Notes under the pieces: generated by a model
Database searches by the model: none
Told to the model about the DNA's origin: nothing
What the model saw: only the letters and a program-made list of their open reading frames with translations
Made by a program: the position numbers and the translations under genes
Shown: in pieces, positions 41,649-52,871 of the stretch
Numbering within the stretch: position 1 is the stretch's first letter
Layout: every line of letters begins with the position of its first letter
From: Marinihelvus sp963695135
Lineage (GTDB): Bacteria; Pseudomonadota; Gammaproteobacteria; Xanthomonadales; SZUA-36
Assembly: GCA_963695135.1 (NCBI GenBank)
Contig: CAVOGA010000003.1
Location: 682,001-746,000 of the forward strand
Direction: 5' to 3'
Length of the DNA: 64,000 bases

Positions 41649-42629
41649 ATGCATGCTTTCCACGCGCGTCTGCTGATGACTCATCACCCTGCTTATGCTC
41701 CTGGCCGAGGCAAGGGCGCAGGATCTGTCATTGACAGGTCAGCTTTGCGACGCCCGCTCTGCAACGCGGGGAGACACTGCAGGTCGGCTTTATCGTGGCC
41801 AATCCGACCAACGAGTCGGCCAGCCGCTACCGCGTCGATTTCTACGGTTCTGCCGATGCGGCTCTGGGTGACGAAGACACCCTGCTCGGCTCGTTTGCAT
41901 CCGAGGGCACTATCCCGGCCCAGTCGTTCCGCGAAAACCGGCTTGCGCTGGACACCTGCCACCTGGCCGCGGGCGACTGGCGGATTATCGGCCGCATCGC
42001 GGACGTGGAGCCCGGTGACAGCAATCCGCTCAATAACACGGCCATCGCCCAACCCACGCTTTCCCTGGCGGAGGACACGACGCGCTGCGGCGACAGCACC
42101 GCCGATGGACTCATCAACGCCGGACTGAACGATGCCTGGTACGATCCCGCCAAGCCCGGGCAGGGAATCCTGCTCAGCGTATTTCCGGACGCCGGCCTTA
42201 TCTTCCTGGCCTGGTTCACCTTTGATCTCGAAACGCCGGGACCGGATGCCACGGCCACGCTCGGCGACCCGGGTCACCGCTGGCTGACCGCCGCCGGCCC
42301 CTGGACAGGGCAACCGCGCCGAACTGGCGGTCACCAACACCCGGGGCGGTATCTTCGACAGCGCCGCGCAGCCGGTGAGCAATGATTCGGAGTACGGAAC
42401 CCTGGAGATTGAAGTTCATGACTGCAACAGCGCACAGGTGAGCTATGCGATTGCAGGGCTCAGCGGGTCATTCCCCATTGAACGGGTGGTGCGGGAGAAC
42501 GCCACGCTCTGCGAAGCTTTGGCAGAAAGCCCGCCGCTGATTCCGCTTATCCCGGTTCAGAACAGCTCGGTCACCATGCAGCGCAGGCTGCCTCCCGCCC
42601 GCTCCAGTTCGGACAGGTCGGTTGAATGA
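41649..42629 (+). CDS. Secreted protein of unknown function, three frameshifts
   Basis: Conceptual joining gives a signal peptide (MHAFHARLLM then LITLLMLLAEARAQ) and a mature protein with TLQVGFIVANPTNESASRYRVDF, LNDAWYDPAKPGQGILLSVFPD, FLAWFTFDLETPGPDATATL, GDPGHRWLTAAGPW and IEVHDCNSAQVSYAI. This pattern recurs in many gammaproteobacterial exported proteins, but I know no function for it. Extra bases are inferred at 41679, 41737-41738 and 42308-42310. The annotated end overlaps the amidinotransferase gene by 73 bases, so the true stop may be earlier. Three disruptions in one non-essential gene could also mean real decay. Confidence 0.6.
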
Positions 42630-43469
42630 ATCGTAAAGCCGAGGGCCTCCAGTGACTGGCGGCTGCCGGCGCTGAGTGCCTGCTCCGCGCGTGCACTCAT
42701 GAACAGGTCCCGGTCCGTGAGCGCAATGCAATTGCCGACAAAACCCTGCTTCTCTGCCGGGGTGATCGATATGCATCGACCGTCAAAAGCCCTGTGCAGC
42801 GTTGCGGGCACAGATGCGGTCGGCAAAGGCGGAGGGGTCGAACAGGCAGGCCCTGCCCGCGAGCACGGACAGCACAACATTGGTGTGGTATTCGCCGGGC
42901 ACCAGGTCAAAGCGATAGGTCAGCGCCAGGCCCAGCGCCTCGTGCATGGCGACCAGGCCGGCCTCGTCGACGCGGCCGGACATGCCGCACAGCCCGACGT
43001 TGCGCGCCCGGTCAATGATCAACGGCCCGGTCAGCTCGGCGATGCACTCCATCCCGGACAGGTCCGCCAGGGCATAGCCCTGCGCGATCAGCCAGTCCCT
43101 GATATCCGTTCGCCGGGTCTCCGGCTGGCGGCTTGCGAAGGCCATGTGCCCCACCACCGCGCGCCCCGGGGCCGTGGCGAAGACATTGTTGCTGAACACG
43201 CCGTCCGGCTGGTCAGGCCGGCCGGGAAAACGCCGGACCGGTATTCCGATCGATTCGATCAGCGCGGCCAGGGCCTGCGCCTGCTGACTCGCCAATACCG
43301 GGTCGGCACGGTCCCGCAGGTCCAGGTACACATTATCCGCTGCCGTTTCCGGCTCAACGTAAAACTGCTCGGGCATCACCATCAGGACGCCGCGCGGCAA
43401 GGCGCGCGACGGATCGCTCTCCAGCGCGCCCAGCCGGTCCAGGAACTCTGCCGGATCTGCGGTGATCAT
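42557..43469 (-). CDS. Amidinotransferase/arginine-deiminase superfamily hydrolase, one frameshift
   Basis: The protein of about 303 residues (corrected) belongs to the guanidino-group modifying superfamily. MVMPEQFYVEPETAADN, DGVFSNNVFATAPGRAVVGHMA, LIIDRARNVGLCGMSGR, EYHTNVVLSVLAG and the C-terminal catalytic cysteine region AGGSLRCMVTELF fit the ctlX-like group that acts on arginine, citrulline or related substrates. One extra base in the A-run 42785-42788 splits it after AAQGF; DGRCISITPAEKQGF continues. ATG 43469 overlaps the dusA stop by 4 bases. Substrate unknown. Confidence 0.8.
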
Positions 43470-44479
43470 GCCCGGGCGGTCTGCACTGTGCGCATGGCGG
43501 TCACGGCTTCGCGCAGGATTTCCGCATTGTCGTCCTCGCGGTGCGCATGCTCGCTGAGGTAGCGGCGCCAGACCTTCGCGCCGGGTTGGCCCTGGAACAG
43601 GCCCAATACGTGGCGGGTGATGTGCTTGACGGGAACGCCCTGAGCCACGTTGTCCGCCAGGTAGCGCGACATGGGTTCAAGCAGCGAATCGCGCGTGGCC
43701 GGTGCAGCGCCGCCGATAAACGCGTGCTCGCACTGCGCCAGCAGCCAGGGGTCGTGGTAGGCCGCGCGACCGATCATGACGCCGTCCACGTGGTCCAGGT
43801 GCTCCCGCGCGGTATCGATGTCCTCCACGCCCCCGTTGATCACCACCGTGAGCCCGGGCAGCTCGGATTTCAGGCGGTACACCCAGTCATGATCCAGGGG
43901 CGGTACGTCGCGGTTCTGCTTCGGGCTCAGCCCGCTCAACCAGGCGCGGCGGGCATGGGCGACCAGCACGGTGATACCGGCCTCGAACAGCATGCCGGCA
44001 AAATCGCGAAAGTAGTCATAGTGATACAGCTCGTCCACCCCGAGGCGGGTCTTGATGGTGACCGGGACAGCCACCGCGTCCTGCATCGCCGCAAGGCAGT
44101 CACGAACCAGCTCCGGCTCTTTCATCAGGCAGGCGCCGAAGCGTCCCCGCTGCACCCGGTCAGACGGGCAGCCGACATTCAGGTTGACCTCGTCATAGCC
44201 CCAATCCACCGCAATTTTTGCACAGGCGGCCAGGTCCGCCGGGTCGCTGCCGCCGAGCTGCAGCGCCACCGGATGCTCCTCCGGGTTGTAGTCCAGCAGG
44301 CGGTCGCGTTCGCCGTGCAGAATCGCCCCGGTGGTGACCATCTCGGTGTAGAGCAGCGCGGACGGCGCCAGCAGCCGGTGAAAGTACCGGCAGTGCCGGT
44401 CGGTCCAGTCCATCATGGGCGCCACGCAGATGCGGTGGGCGCCGGCAGGCACGGCGGTGTTCTGGGGCTGCGCGTTCAT
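43466..44479 (-). CDS. dusA: tRNA-dihydrouridine(20/20a) synthase DusA
   Basis: The 337-residue FMN enzyme reduces U20/U20a in the tRNA D-loop. CVAPMMDWTDRHCRYFHR, LQLGGSDP, NLNVGCPSDRVQRGRFGACLMK (with the catalytic cysteine) and VPVTIKTRLGVDE mark the Dus family. YHYDYFRDF and ARRAWLSGLSPKQNRDVPPL are DusA-specific. Likely transcribed ahead of the coupled amidinotransferase-family gene. Confidence 0.96.
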   Translation of the reverse strand: MNAQPQNTAVPAGAHRICVAPMMDWTDRHCRYFHRLLAPSALLYTEMVTTGAILHGERDRLLDYNPEEHPVALQLGGSDPADLAACAKIAVDWGYDEVNLNVGCPSDRVQRGRFGACLMKEPELVRDCLAAMQDAVAVPVTIKTRLGVDELYHYDYFRDFAGMLFEAGITVLVAHARRAWLSGLSPKQNRDVPPLDHDWVYRLKSELPGLTVVINGGVEDIDTAREHLDHVDGVMIGRAAYHDPWLLAQCEHAFIGGAAPATRDSLLEPMSRYLADNVAQGVPVKHITRHVLGLFQGQPGAKVWRRYLSEHAHREDDNAEILREAVTAMRTVQTARA

Positions 44480-44527
44480 CGGCCAATTATACGTTTGGCC
44501 CGTACCGGGCTGGAACCGGCTTTAACG

Positions 44528-44790
44528 ACAGCGGGAGACCCTGGTGCTGATCCTGGGAGACTGGCTGTTCCGGGTGCCGGTGCGCGGCAACCTGCTGGAC
44601 GCCTACAGGGTAATCCTGCTGTCCGGCTTCATCTCTCCCTTTGACGTCATGCCCCGGGCCGCCCAGGTGGATTGCCGAGGTGCTGCCAATGACGCCTTTC
44701 ATGCGCCTGATTCGGGGGTGATTCTGCGCGGTGCAGACCTGTGGGAGCTGCGCCATTCCTCCGCGCGCAGGACAAAACGGTCCGGGTCAG
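44528..44790 (+). pseudogene. Remnant of an ABC-2 type transporter permease
   Basis: Fragments of an ABC-2 permease C-terminal half are readable but not continuous. LILGDWLFRVPVRGNL is followed at once by ILLSGFISPFDVMPRAAQ, skipping about 50 residues of membrane segment. WIAEVLPMTPFMRLIRG follows in another frame and VILRGADLWELRHSS in a third. The N-terminal half is absent. Internal deletion plus frame changes indicate genuine decay rather than sequencing error. It occupies the gap between dusA and the cNMP-binding gene. Confidence 0.65.
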
Positions 44791-44825
44791 GCGTCAGGCG
44801 TCAGGCGTCAGGCGTCAGGCGTCAG
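44784..44825. repeat. Heptanucleotide tandem repeat (GCGTCAG)n
   Basis: Five exact head-to-tail copies of GCGTCAG occupy 44791-44825, preceded by one degenerate copy GGGTCAG (44784-44790). The last copy contains the stop codon of the minus-strand cNMP-binding gene (TCA 44822-44824), so copy number would not alter the protein unless the stop is lost. Confidence 0.95.
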
Positions 44826-45184
44826 CCGACAATAATCTGATCCGCCACGCGCAGCCGGTTCGCCATGACCTGCATGATGTGCAGGGCGAAATCCGGGTTA
44901 TCCGCGATAATTTCCCGAAACTGGTCCCGGGTGACGCGGGCAGCGGTCACTTTTGTCAGGGTAGTCGCCGTGGCGGAGCGCGTTGCCTTGTTGATCATGG
45001 CCATCTCGCCGACTATGCCGCCCTCGAGCTCCGCGCCGAGCGGCTCGTTGCGCAGCGAGACTTCCACTTCCCCGCTGAGAATCACGTACATGAAGTCTGC
45101 GGTATCCAACTCGTGGAAAATCTGGGTCTGCTTCGGAAACTCGACCACGTCGTCCCACGTTCTGAAATATTCAAGCATATTCAT
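44822..45184 (-). CDS. Stand-alone cyclic-nucleotide-binding domain protein
   Basis: This 120-residue protein is a single CRP-type cNMP-binding beta-barrel: IFHELDTADFMYVILSGEVEVSL, the phosphate-binding cassette GGIVGEMAMINKATRSATATTL, and a C-terminal helix. No helix-turn-helix follows, so it is not a transcription factor by itself. GEMAMINKATRSAT resembles the GE-x-x-x(R)SAT cassette, so nucleotide binding is plausible. Divergent from the ETF-QO gene. The binding ligand and partner are unknown. Confidence 0.88.
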   Translation of the reverse strand: MNMLEYFRTWDDVVEFPKQTQIFHELDTADFMYVILSGEVEVSLRNEPLGAELEGGIVGEMAMINKATRSATATTLTKVTAARVTRDQFREIIADNPDFALHIMQVMANRLRVADQIIVG

Positions 45185-45281
45185 CGATGGATTCCTTCCG
45201 GTTCACGGTCACCTGTCCTGCTGCCGGTTAGTATAGCCAAAAGACGTCGTCGGGGGCATGGGACCTTGCGCCCTCTCCCGC

Positions 45282-45287
45282 TATAAT
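45282..45287 (+). promoter_or_regulatory. TATAAT element upstream of the ETF-QO gene
   Basis: A perfect TATAAT lies 29 bases before the preferred ATG 45316. The upstream in-frame ATG at 45286 overlaps it, arguing against that start. No good -35 element is visible at 16-18 bases. Confidence 0.4.
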
Positions 45288-45315
45288 GGCCCGCTGTTCC
45301 AACGCCTCGAAACCT

Positions 45316-46953
45316 ATGAGCGAAATTCACACGTCATCGGAAACGCCCGCCCAGGACCCGGCCCGGGAAGTCATGGACTATGACGTCGTGATTGTCGGCG
45401 GCGGCCCGGCCGGTCTGGCCTGTGGTTTACGACTGAAACAACTGGATGAGTCGCTCCAGGTCGCGGTCATCGAGAAGGCCTCGGAAATCGGTGCGCAGAT
45501 TCTTTCCGGGGCGGTCATTGAGCCTGGTCCGCTGGACGAACTGGTCCCCGGCTGGCGCGAGGCGCCGCCACCGGTCTGCGTGCCGGTAAGCAACGACGAG
45601 TTCTGGCTGCTCGGCCCGGAATCCCGGCGCAAGCTGCCCACACCGCCCCAGCAGAACAACCATGGCAATTTCATCGTCTCCCTCGGCGCCACCTGCCAGT
45701 GGCTGGCGGAGCACGCGGAAGCGGCCGGCGTGGATATTTTCCCCGGCTTTGCGGCCAGTGACATACATTACACGGACGAGGGCGCCGTCGGCGGGGTCAT
45801 CATCGGTGACATGGGCGTGGACCGGGCCGGTCAGCCGAAGGACAGCTTCGTGCAGGGCATCGAGATCCACGCGGCCACCACGGTGCTGGCCGAGGGCTGC
45901 CGGGGCCACCTGAGCAAGCAGCTGATCAAGCGCTTCGAACTGGACCGGGACGCCGACCCGCAGACCTATGCGATCGGCATGAAGGAACTGTGGAAAGTCG
46001 CACCCGGCAAGGCCAGGCCCGGCCTGGTCCAGCACAGCATCGGCTGGCCGCTGGACACATCGATTTATGGCGGCAGTTTTGTCTATCACCTGGACGATGA
46101 CCGGGTCGCGGTAGGTTTTGTCTGCGGCCTGGACTACCGGGACCCGGACTTTATGCCCTTCGAGGCCTTCCAGCAGTTCAAGCATCACCCGATGATGCGC
46201 GAACTGCTCGAGGGCGGCGAAATCATCTCCAGCGGCGCCCGCGCCCTGGTCGAGGGCGGCTACCAGTCACTGCCCCGCGTGGAAATGCCCGGCGCCCTGC
46301 TGATCGGCGACGCCGCCGGCCTGCTGAACGTACCCAAGATCAAAGGCACCCACCAGGCGCTGCGCTCAGGCATGCTCGCGGCCGAGCACCTGAAGGACAG
46401 CGGCACCGTGAGCGGTTTCGACGCGCGTTTACGCGGCAGCCCGATCATGGCGGAGCTGAAAAAGGTGCGGAATATCCGCCCCGGCTTTAACAAGGGCCTG
46501 TGGCGCGGCCTGTGGACCGCGGTGGTGGAGACCATCACCGGCGGCGCCCTGCCACGCACGCTTCGCAACCACGCCGATTACGCCCAGCTGGAGAAGCGCG
46601 CCGCATACCACGCGCCGGACCGGCACTGGGTTGATCGCGAACTGGCGCCCCGCGACCGCCTCGCCTCCGTGTACTTTGCGGCCACGGAGCACGACGAGGA
46701 CCAGCCGGTGCACCTGCAAATCCTCGAACCGGACGTGTGCACGACCCGTTGCACGGAAGAATATGGCAACCCTTGCACACGCTTCTGTCCGGCCGCAGTT
46801 TATGAAATGGTCGAGGACAACGGCGCGCAGCGGCTGCAGATCAATTCGGCGAACTGCGTGCACTGCAAGACCTGCGACATCAAGGATCCGTACCAGATCA
46901 TCAACTGGGTAACACCGGAAGGCGGCGCGGGCCCGAATTACCAGAATCTCTGA
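45316..46953 (+). CDS. Electron-transfer flavoprotein-ubiquinone oxidoreductase
   Basis: The 545-residue membrane-associated flavoprotein passes electrons from reduced ETF to ubiquinone. The FAD-binding GGGPAGLACGLRL is near residue 30, NWxxP-type segments occur through the middle (IGDAAGLLNVPKIKGTHQALRSGM), and the C-terminal 4Fe-4S cysteines are C-x2-type pairs in CTTRCTEEYGNPCTRFCPA and NCVHCKTCDIKDP. ATG 45316 (MSEIHT) is chosen over 45286. The etfB and etfA genes follow, giving a complete ETF branch for fatty-acid and amino-acid dehydrogenases. Confidence 0.96.
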   Translation: MSEIHTSSETPAQDPAREVMDYDVVIVGGGPAGLACGLRLKQLDESLQVAVIEKASEIGAQILSGAVIEPGPLDELVPGWREAPPPVCVPVSNDEFWLLGPESRRKLPTPPQQNNHGNFIVSLGATCQWLAEHAEAAGVDIFPGFAASDIHYTDEGAVGGVIIGDMGVDRAGQPKDSFVQGIEIHAATTVLAEGCRGHLSKQLIKRFELDRDADPQTYAIGMKELWKVAPGKARPGLVQHSIGWPLDTSIYGGSFVYHLDDDRVAVGFVCGLDYRDPDFMPFEAFQQFKHHPMMRELLEGGEIISSGARALVEGGYQSLPRVEMPGALLIGDAAGLLNVPKIKGTHQALRSGMLAAEHLKDSGTVSGFDARLRGSPIMAELKKVRNIRPGFNKGLWRGLWTAVVETITGGALPRTLRNHADYAQLEKRAAYHAPDRHWVDRELAPRDRLASVYFAATEHDEDQPVHLQILEPDVCTTRCTEEYGNPCTRFCPAAVYEMVEDNGAQRLQINSANCVHCKTCDIKDPYQIINWVTPEGGAGPNYQNL

Positions 46954-47021
46954 ACACTCCTGCCAGCGGCCATGCGCGCGGGGCAACACCGGACACTAGC
47001 GAACCACTGCAAGGACAAAGC

Positions 47022-47768
47022 ATGAAAATACTGGTCGGCATCAAACGAGCGGTGGACTACAACGTCCGCATCCGCGTGCGCAATGACGGCAGCGGCGTCG
47101 AGACCGACGGCGTGAAGATGAGCGTCAACCCCTTTGATGAAATCGCCCTGGAAGAAGCCCTGCGTATCAAGGAGGCCGGCAAGGCCGACGAGGTCATCGT
47201 GGTTTCCGTGGGCGGCAACGAGGTGCAGCAGCAGCTGCGCACCGGGCTCGCCATGGGTGCGGACCGGGCGATCCAGGTCGACACCTCCGATCCGCTGCAG
47301 CCGCTGACCGTGGCGCGCGTCTTCAAGACGCTCGCCGAGCGCGAGGGCGCCGGCCTGGTATTGCTGGGCAAGCAGGCGATTGACGATGACAGCAGCCAGG
47401 TCGGCCAGATGACCGCTGCGGTCTGGGGACGGCCCCAGGCCACCTTCGCCTCCAGGGTCGTCATCAATGGCGATACCGCCACCGTGACCCGCGAGGTCGA
47501 TGCCGGCCTGGAAACGATCGAAGTCGACCTGCCCGCCGTGATCACCAGTGATCTGCGACTCAATGAGCCGCGCTTCGTGAAGCTGCCGGATATCATGAAA
47601 GCCAAGCGCAAGCCGCTGGACGTTGTGCCGCTGGACGAGCTGGGCGTGGATGCCGGTAACGCGATCCAGACCGGCCATCACGCACCGCCGGAACCGCGCG
47701 GCCGCGGCATCATGGTGGAAGACACGGCCGCCCTGCTGGGCGAACTCAAAAACCGCGGACTGCTCTGA
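47022..47768 (+). CDS. etfB: Electron transfer flavoprotein beta subunit
   Basis: The 248-residue subunit binds AMP and docks dehydrogenases. The signature VNPFDEIALEEALRIKEAGKADEVIVVSVG is typical, as are TGLAMGADRAIQVD and LLGKQAIDDDSSQVGQMTAA. It lies 68 bases after the ETF-QO gene and 12 bases before etfA, in one operon. Confidence 0.97.
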   Translation: MKILVGIKRAVDYNVRIRVRNDGSGVETDGVKMSVNPFDEIALEEALRIKEAGKADEVIVVSVGGNEVQQQLRTGLAMGADRAIQVDTSDPLQPLTVARVFKTLAEREGAGLVLLGKQAIDDDSSQVGQMTAAVWGRPQATFASRVVINGDTATVTREVDAGLETIEVDLPAVITSDLRLNEPRFVKLPDIMKAKRKPLDVVPLDELGVDAGNAIQTGHHAPPEPRGRGIMVEDTAALLGELKNRGLL

Positions 47769-47780
47769 GGATACGGGACA

Positions 47781-48720
47781 ATGAACAAGATACTGGTCAT
47801 CGCCGAGCACGACGGCGAACAACTCAACCCCGCCACGGCCAAAACCATTGCCTGCGCCAGCGCGATTGGCGGCGACATCCACGTACTGGTGCTGGGCGAC
47901 GGCATTGACGGCATCGCCGGGCAGGCCGCCGCCATTGACGGCGTTACCCGGGTACTGGCCACGAATGCGCCGCACCTGGCTGCGCCGCTGGCCGTGAACT
48001 GGGGTGCGGAGCTGGCGGCGGCGGCCGAGGGTTACACGCCACGTACTGGCGCCTTCCACCACCTTCGGCAAGGATGTGCTGCCGCACACCGCAGCCCTGC
48101 TGGGCGTCAACGCCCTGAGCGACATCATGACGGTCGAGGGGCCGCGCAGCTTCAAGCGGCCGATCTATGCCGGCAATGCCATCGTGGACGTCACCGTGCC
48201 GGAGGGTATGCCCGTGGTCGGGACCGTGCGTTCCGCCTCCTGGGCCGCCGCCGGTGAAGGCGGCCCGGCGCCCGTGGAATCGCGCGCCGCAGTCTCCAGC
48301 GCCGCGCCGCATACCCGTTGGGTCAGCGTTGAAGGCGGCAGCAGTGACCGCCCGGACCTGCAGACTGCATCCGTGGTGGTTTCCGGTGGCCGCGCCCTGG
48401 GCAGCGCGGAGAACTTCGAGGTGGTGTACCGCCTGGCCGACAAACTCGGCGCCGCGGTTGGCGCCAGCCGCGCGGCGGTTGATGCGGGCTACGTTCCCAA
48501 CGAAATGCAGGTCGGCCAGACCGGCAAAATCATCTCGCCGGACCTGTATTTTGCCTTCGGTATTTCCGGCGCCATCCAGCACATCACCGGCATCAAGGAC
48601 GCGGGTACGATCGTGGCGGTGAACAAGGACGCGGACGCGCCGATTTTCGAAGTGGCGGACATCGGCCTGGTTGGCGACCTGTTCACGATCATCCCGGAAC
48701 TGGAACAGCAGTTGTCCTGA
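47781..48720 (+). CDS. etfA: Electron transfer flavoprotein alpha subunit, one frameshift
   Basis: This FAD-binding subunit (about 312 residues) starts MNKILVIAEHDGEQLNPATAKT. One extra C in the pair 48039-48040 disrupts EGYTHVLAPSTTFGKDVLPHTAALLG. The C-terminal FAD domain is intact: VVSGGRALGSAENFEVVYRLADKLGAAVGASRAAVD, then GQTGKIISPDLYFAFGISGAIQH, then AVNKDADAPIFEVADIGLVGDLF. It pairs with EtfB just upstream. Confidence 0.95.
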
Positions 48721-48767
48721 AGCCAGGGTATCAAAACGCCAGATCAACAGCTCCAGGATTGAACAAC

Positions 48768-50720
<1,953 letters not shown>

Positions 50721-50801
50721 GCCAGGCGCTGGACAAGCGCCTGGAGCAGGAACAGGCGGCAACGCCCTGAATCCGAAAAACACAAAAGGCTCAAGATTCC
50801 A

Positions 50802-52865
50802 ATGAAAACGCCCCTTCTTTCCCTGGCTGCCGTCCTGCTGGCCGCTGCCCCAATGGCCCTCACCGCGCAGGAAGCGGTTTTGATGGAGGCCGAAAGCGCT
50901 GACACGCCCGCAACCGAGGTCCGCTTCCGCGTGCTGACCTCGGGCGTTGACATTGGCGAGCTCGCCGTGGAACGTTCCAGTAACTCGGCCGAAATTGACT
51001 ACGAGTACCGCAACAACGGCCGTGGACCGACCCTCAGTGAATCGGTTTCCTTCAACGAAGCGGGCCTGCCCCTGTCGTGGAGCATCGAGGGCGCCACCAC
51101 GTTCGGCAATGGCATCAACGAGCGTTTCAGCTTCGATGACGGCCGGGCGGACTGGCAGGACAGCACCGGCGCCAGCAGCCAGCGTCTTGATGATCCAAGC
51201 CTCTACGTTGCCCAGGACGCCAGCCCCTTTGCGCTGTGGATTTACGCCCGCGCCCTGCTGGCGGACGACGACCGGCGCATGACAGTGCTGCCCGCCGGCG
51301 AGCTGGAGCTCACGGAGCTGGAGACGCTGGAGGTCGAAGGCCCGGAAGGACCCCTCACCGTGACCAGCTACGCGCTGTCCGGCATCGATTACCATCCGGA
51401 CTACCTGTTACTGGACCAGCAGGGCGAGTTCTTCGCCACCATGTCGCCACGCTTTGCGGTCATCCGCGAAGGCTTCGAAGCGGAAGACAAACGGCTGCGG
51501 TCCCTCGCTGAGCGCTATTCCACGGATCGCCTGAAACGCATCCAGGCCACGGTCGCACACGACTATGCGGGGCCGGTCCGGATCGAAAACGTTTTCGTAT
51601 TCGACCCGCGCAGCCTGACACGCCGGGGGCCCGTGAACGTGACGATCGAGGACAATGTGATTATCGACGTGTCCGAAGCGGGTGCGCAGGTTTACGCCGC
51701 TGACACGGTGATAGACGGCGCCGGGGGCACCCTGGTGGCGGGCATGTATGAAATGCACGGGCACTTCAACCAGGACAGCGCCCTGCTGAATATCGCGGCC
51801 GGAGTCACCACGATCCGCGATATGGGGAACAACAACGAGGTGCTTACCGCGCTGGTACAACGTATCAATGAAGGGACGCTCGGCGGGCCGCGCGTGGTGC
51901 GCAGCGGTTTCATTGAGGGCGCGAGCCCCTTCAGCTCGAACAACGGAGAGCTGGTGTCATCCGAGGAAGAGGCGGTGGCCGCGGTCAGGCGCTATGCCAA
52001 TGGCGATTTCTTCCAGATCAAGATTTACAACAGCATGAACCCCGAGTGGGTGCCGGCCATGGTGGCGGAAGCCAGGGCTAACGGCTTGCGGGTAGCCGGC
52101 CACGTGCCCGCTTTCTCCAATGCAGACGCCATGATCGACGCGGGCTATGACGAGCTCACGCACATCAACCAGGTGATGCTCGGCTGGGTACTGGAACCGG
52201 GGGAGGACACGCGAACCCTGCTGCGCCTCACGGCCCTGCGGCGGCTGCCGGAGCTGGACCTGGCCGATCCGCGGGTCACGACGACCATCGATGCAATGAT
52301 CGAGAACGAGGTGGCGCTGGATCCGACCCTGGCGATTCATGAAACGCTTTTGCGTTCCCGCAACGGCGCTGTGTCTCCCGGCATGGTCGATTACGTGGAT
52401 CACCTGCCCCCGGCCGCCCAGCGGGCCGCCCGCACCGCCTGGGCCGATACGTCCAACCCCGAAGACGACACCGCGTACTGGCAGGCTTTTGACAAAATCG
52501 TGGAAACCCTGAGCCTCATGCATGAAAGCGGCATTCTCCTGGTGCCCGGCACGGATCTCGGCGGTTCCTTCACCTACCACCGTGAGCTGGAGCTCTACCA
52601 GCAGCTGGGCATGAGCGCCCCGGAACTGCTGAAACTGGCCAGTTGGGACATGGCCGAATACCTCGGCCAGTCTGACCAGCTCGGCGCCGTCGAAGCAGGC
52701 ATGCTGGCGGACTTCTTCCTGGTTCCCGGCGATCCCACGCAGGATCTGCAGGCCATCAAAAGGATCTCCATGGTGGTCAAGGACGGCACCGTTTACTTCC
52801 CCGGCGAGATCTACCCGGAATTCGGTATCCGGCCCTTCGTTGATGCACCGGCCGTGATCAAATAG
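50802..52865 (+). CDS. Secreted amidohydrolase with extended N-terminal domain
   Basis: This 687-residue protein has a signal peptide (LLSLAAVLLAAAPMALTAQ), an N-terminal beta domain of about 230 residues, then an amidohydrolase domain. Unlike the gene at 22312 it keeps the metal motifs: HGHF after LVAGMYEM, GHVPAF, TH in ELTHINQVM and PGTDLGGSF. The C-terminal LADFFLVPGDPTQDLQAI is typical of D-aminoacylase/dipeptidase-like members. Likely periplasmic hydrolysis of an amide or cyclic substrate; substrate unknown. DUF1415 gene follows 6 bases downstream. Confidence 0.85.
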   Translation: MKTPLLSLAAVLLAAAPMALTAQEAVLMEAESADTPATEVRFRVLTSGVDIGELAVERSSNSAEIDYEYRNNGRGPTLSESVSFNEAGLPLSWSIEGATTFGNGINERFSFDDGRADWQDSTGASSQRLDDPSLYVAQDASPFALWIYARALLADDDRRMTVLPAGELELTELETLEVEGPEGPLTVTSYALSGIDYHPDYLLLDQQGEFFATMSPRFAVIREGFEAEDKRLRSLAERYSTDRLKRIQATVAHDYAGPVRIENVFVFDPRSLTRRGPVNVTIEDNVIIDVSEAGAQVYAADTVIDGAGGTLVAGMYEMHGHFNQDSALLNIAAGVTTIRDMGNNNEVLTALVQRINEGTLGGPRVVRSGFIEGASPFSSNNGELVSSEEEAVAAVRRYANGDFFQIKIYNSMNPEWVPAMVAEARANGLRVAGHVPAFSNADAMIDAGYDELTHINQVMLGWVLEPGEDTRTLLRLTALRRLPELDLADPRVTTTIDAMIENEVALDPTLAIHETLLRSRNGAVSPGMVDYVDHLPPAAQRAARTAWADTSNPEDDTAYWQAFDKIVETLSLMHESGILLVPGTDLGGSFTYHRELELYQQLGMSAPELLKLASWDMAEYLGQSDQLGAVEAGMLADFFLVPGDPTQDLQAIKRISMVVKDGTVYFPGEIYPEFGIRPFVDAPAVIK

Positions 52866-52871
52866 CACTTC

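Noticed and set aside
48039..48040. Programmed ribosomal frameshifting in etfA and the other split genes
   Set aside because: No slippery heptamer or downstream structure is consistently present, the genes belong to families not known to use it, and the disruptions are scattered.
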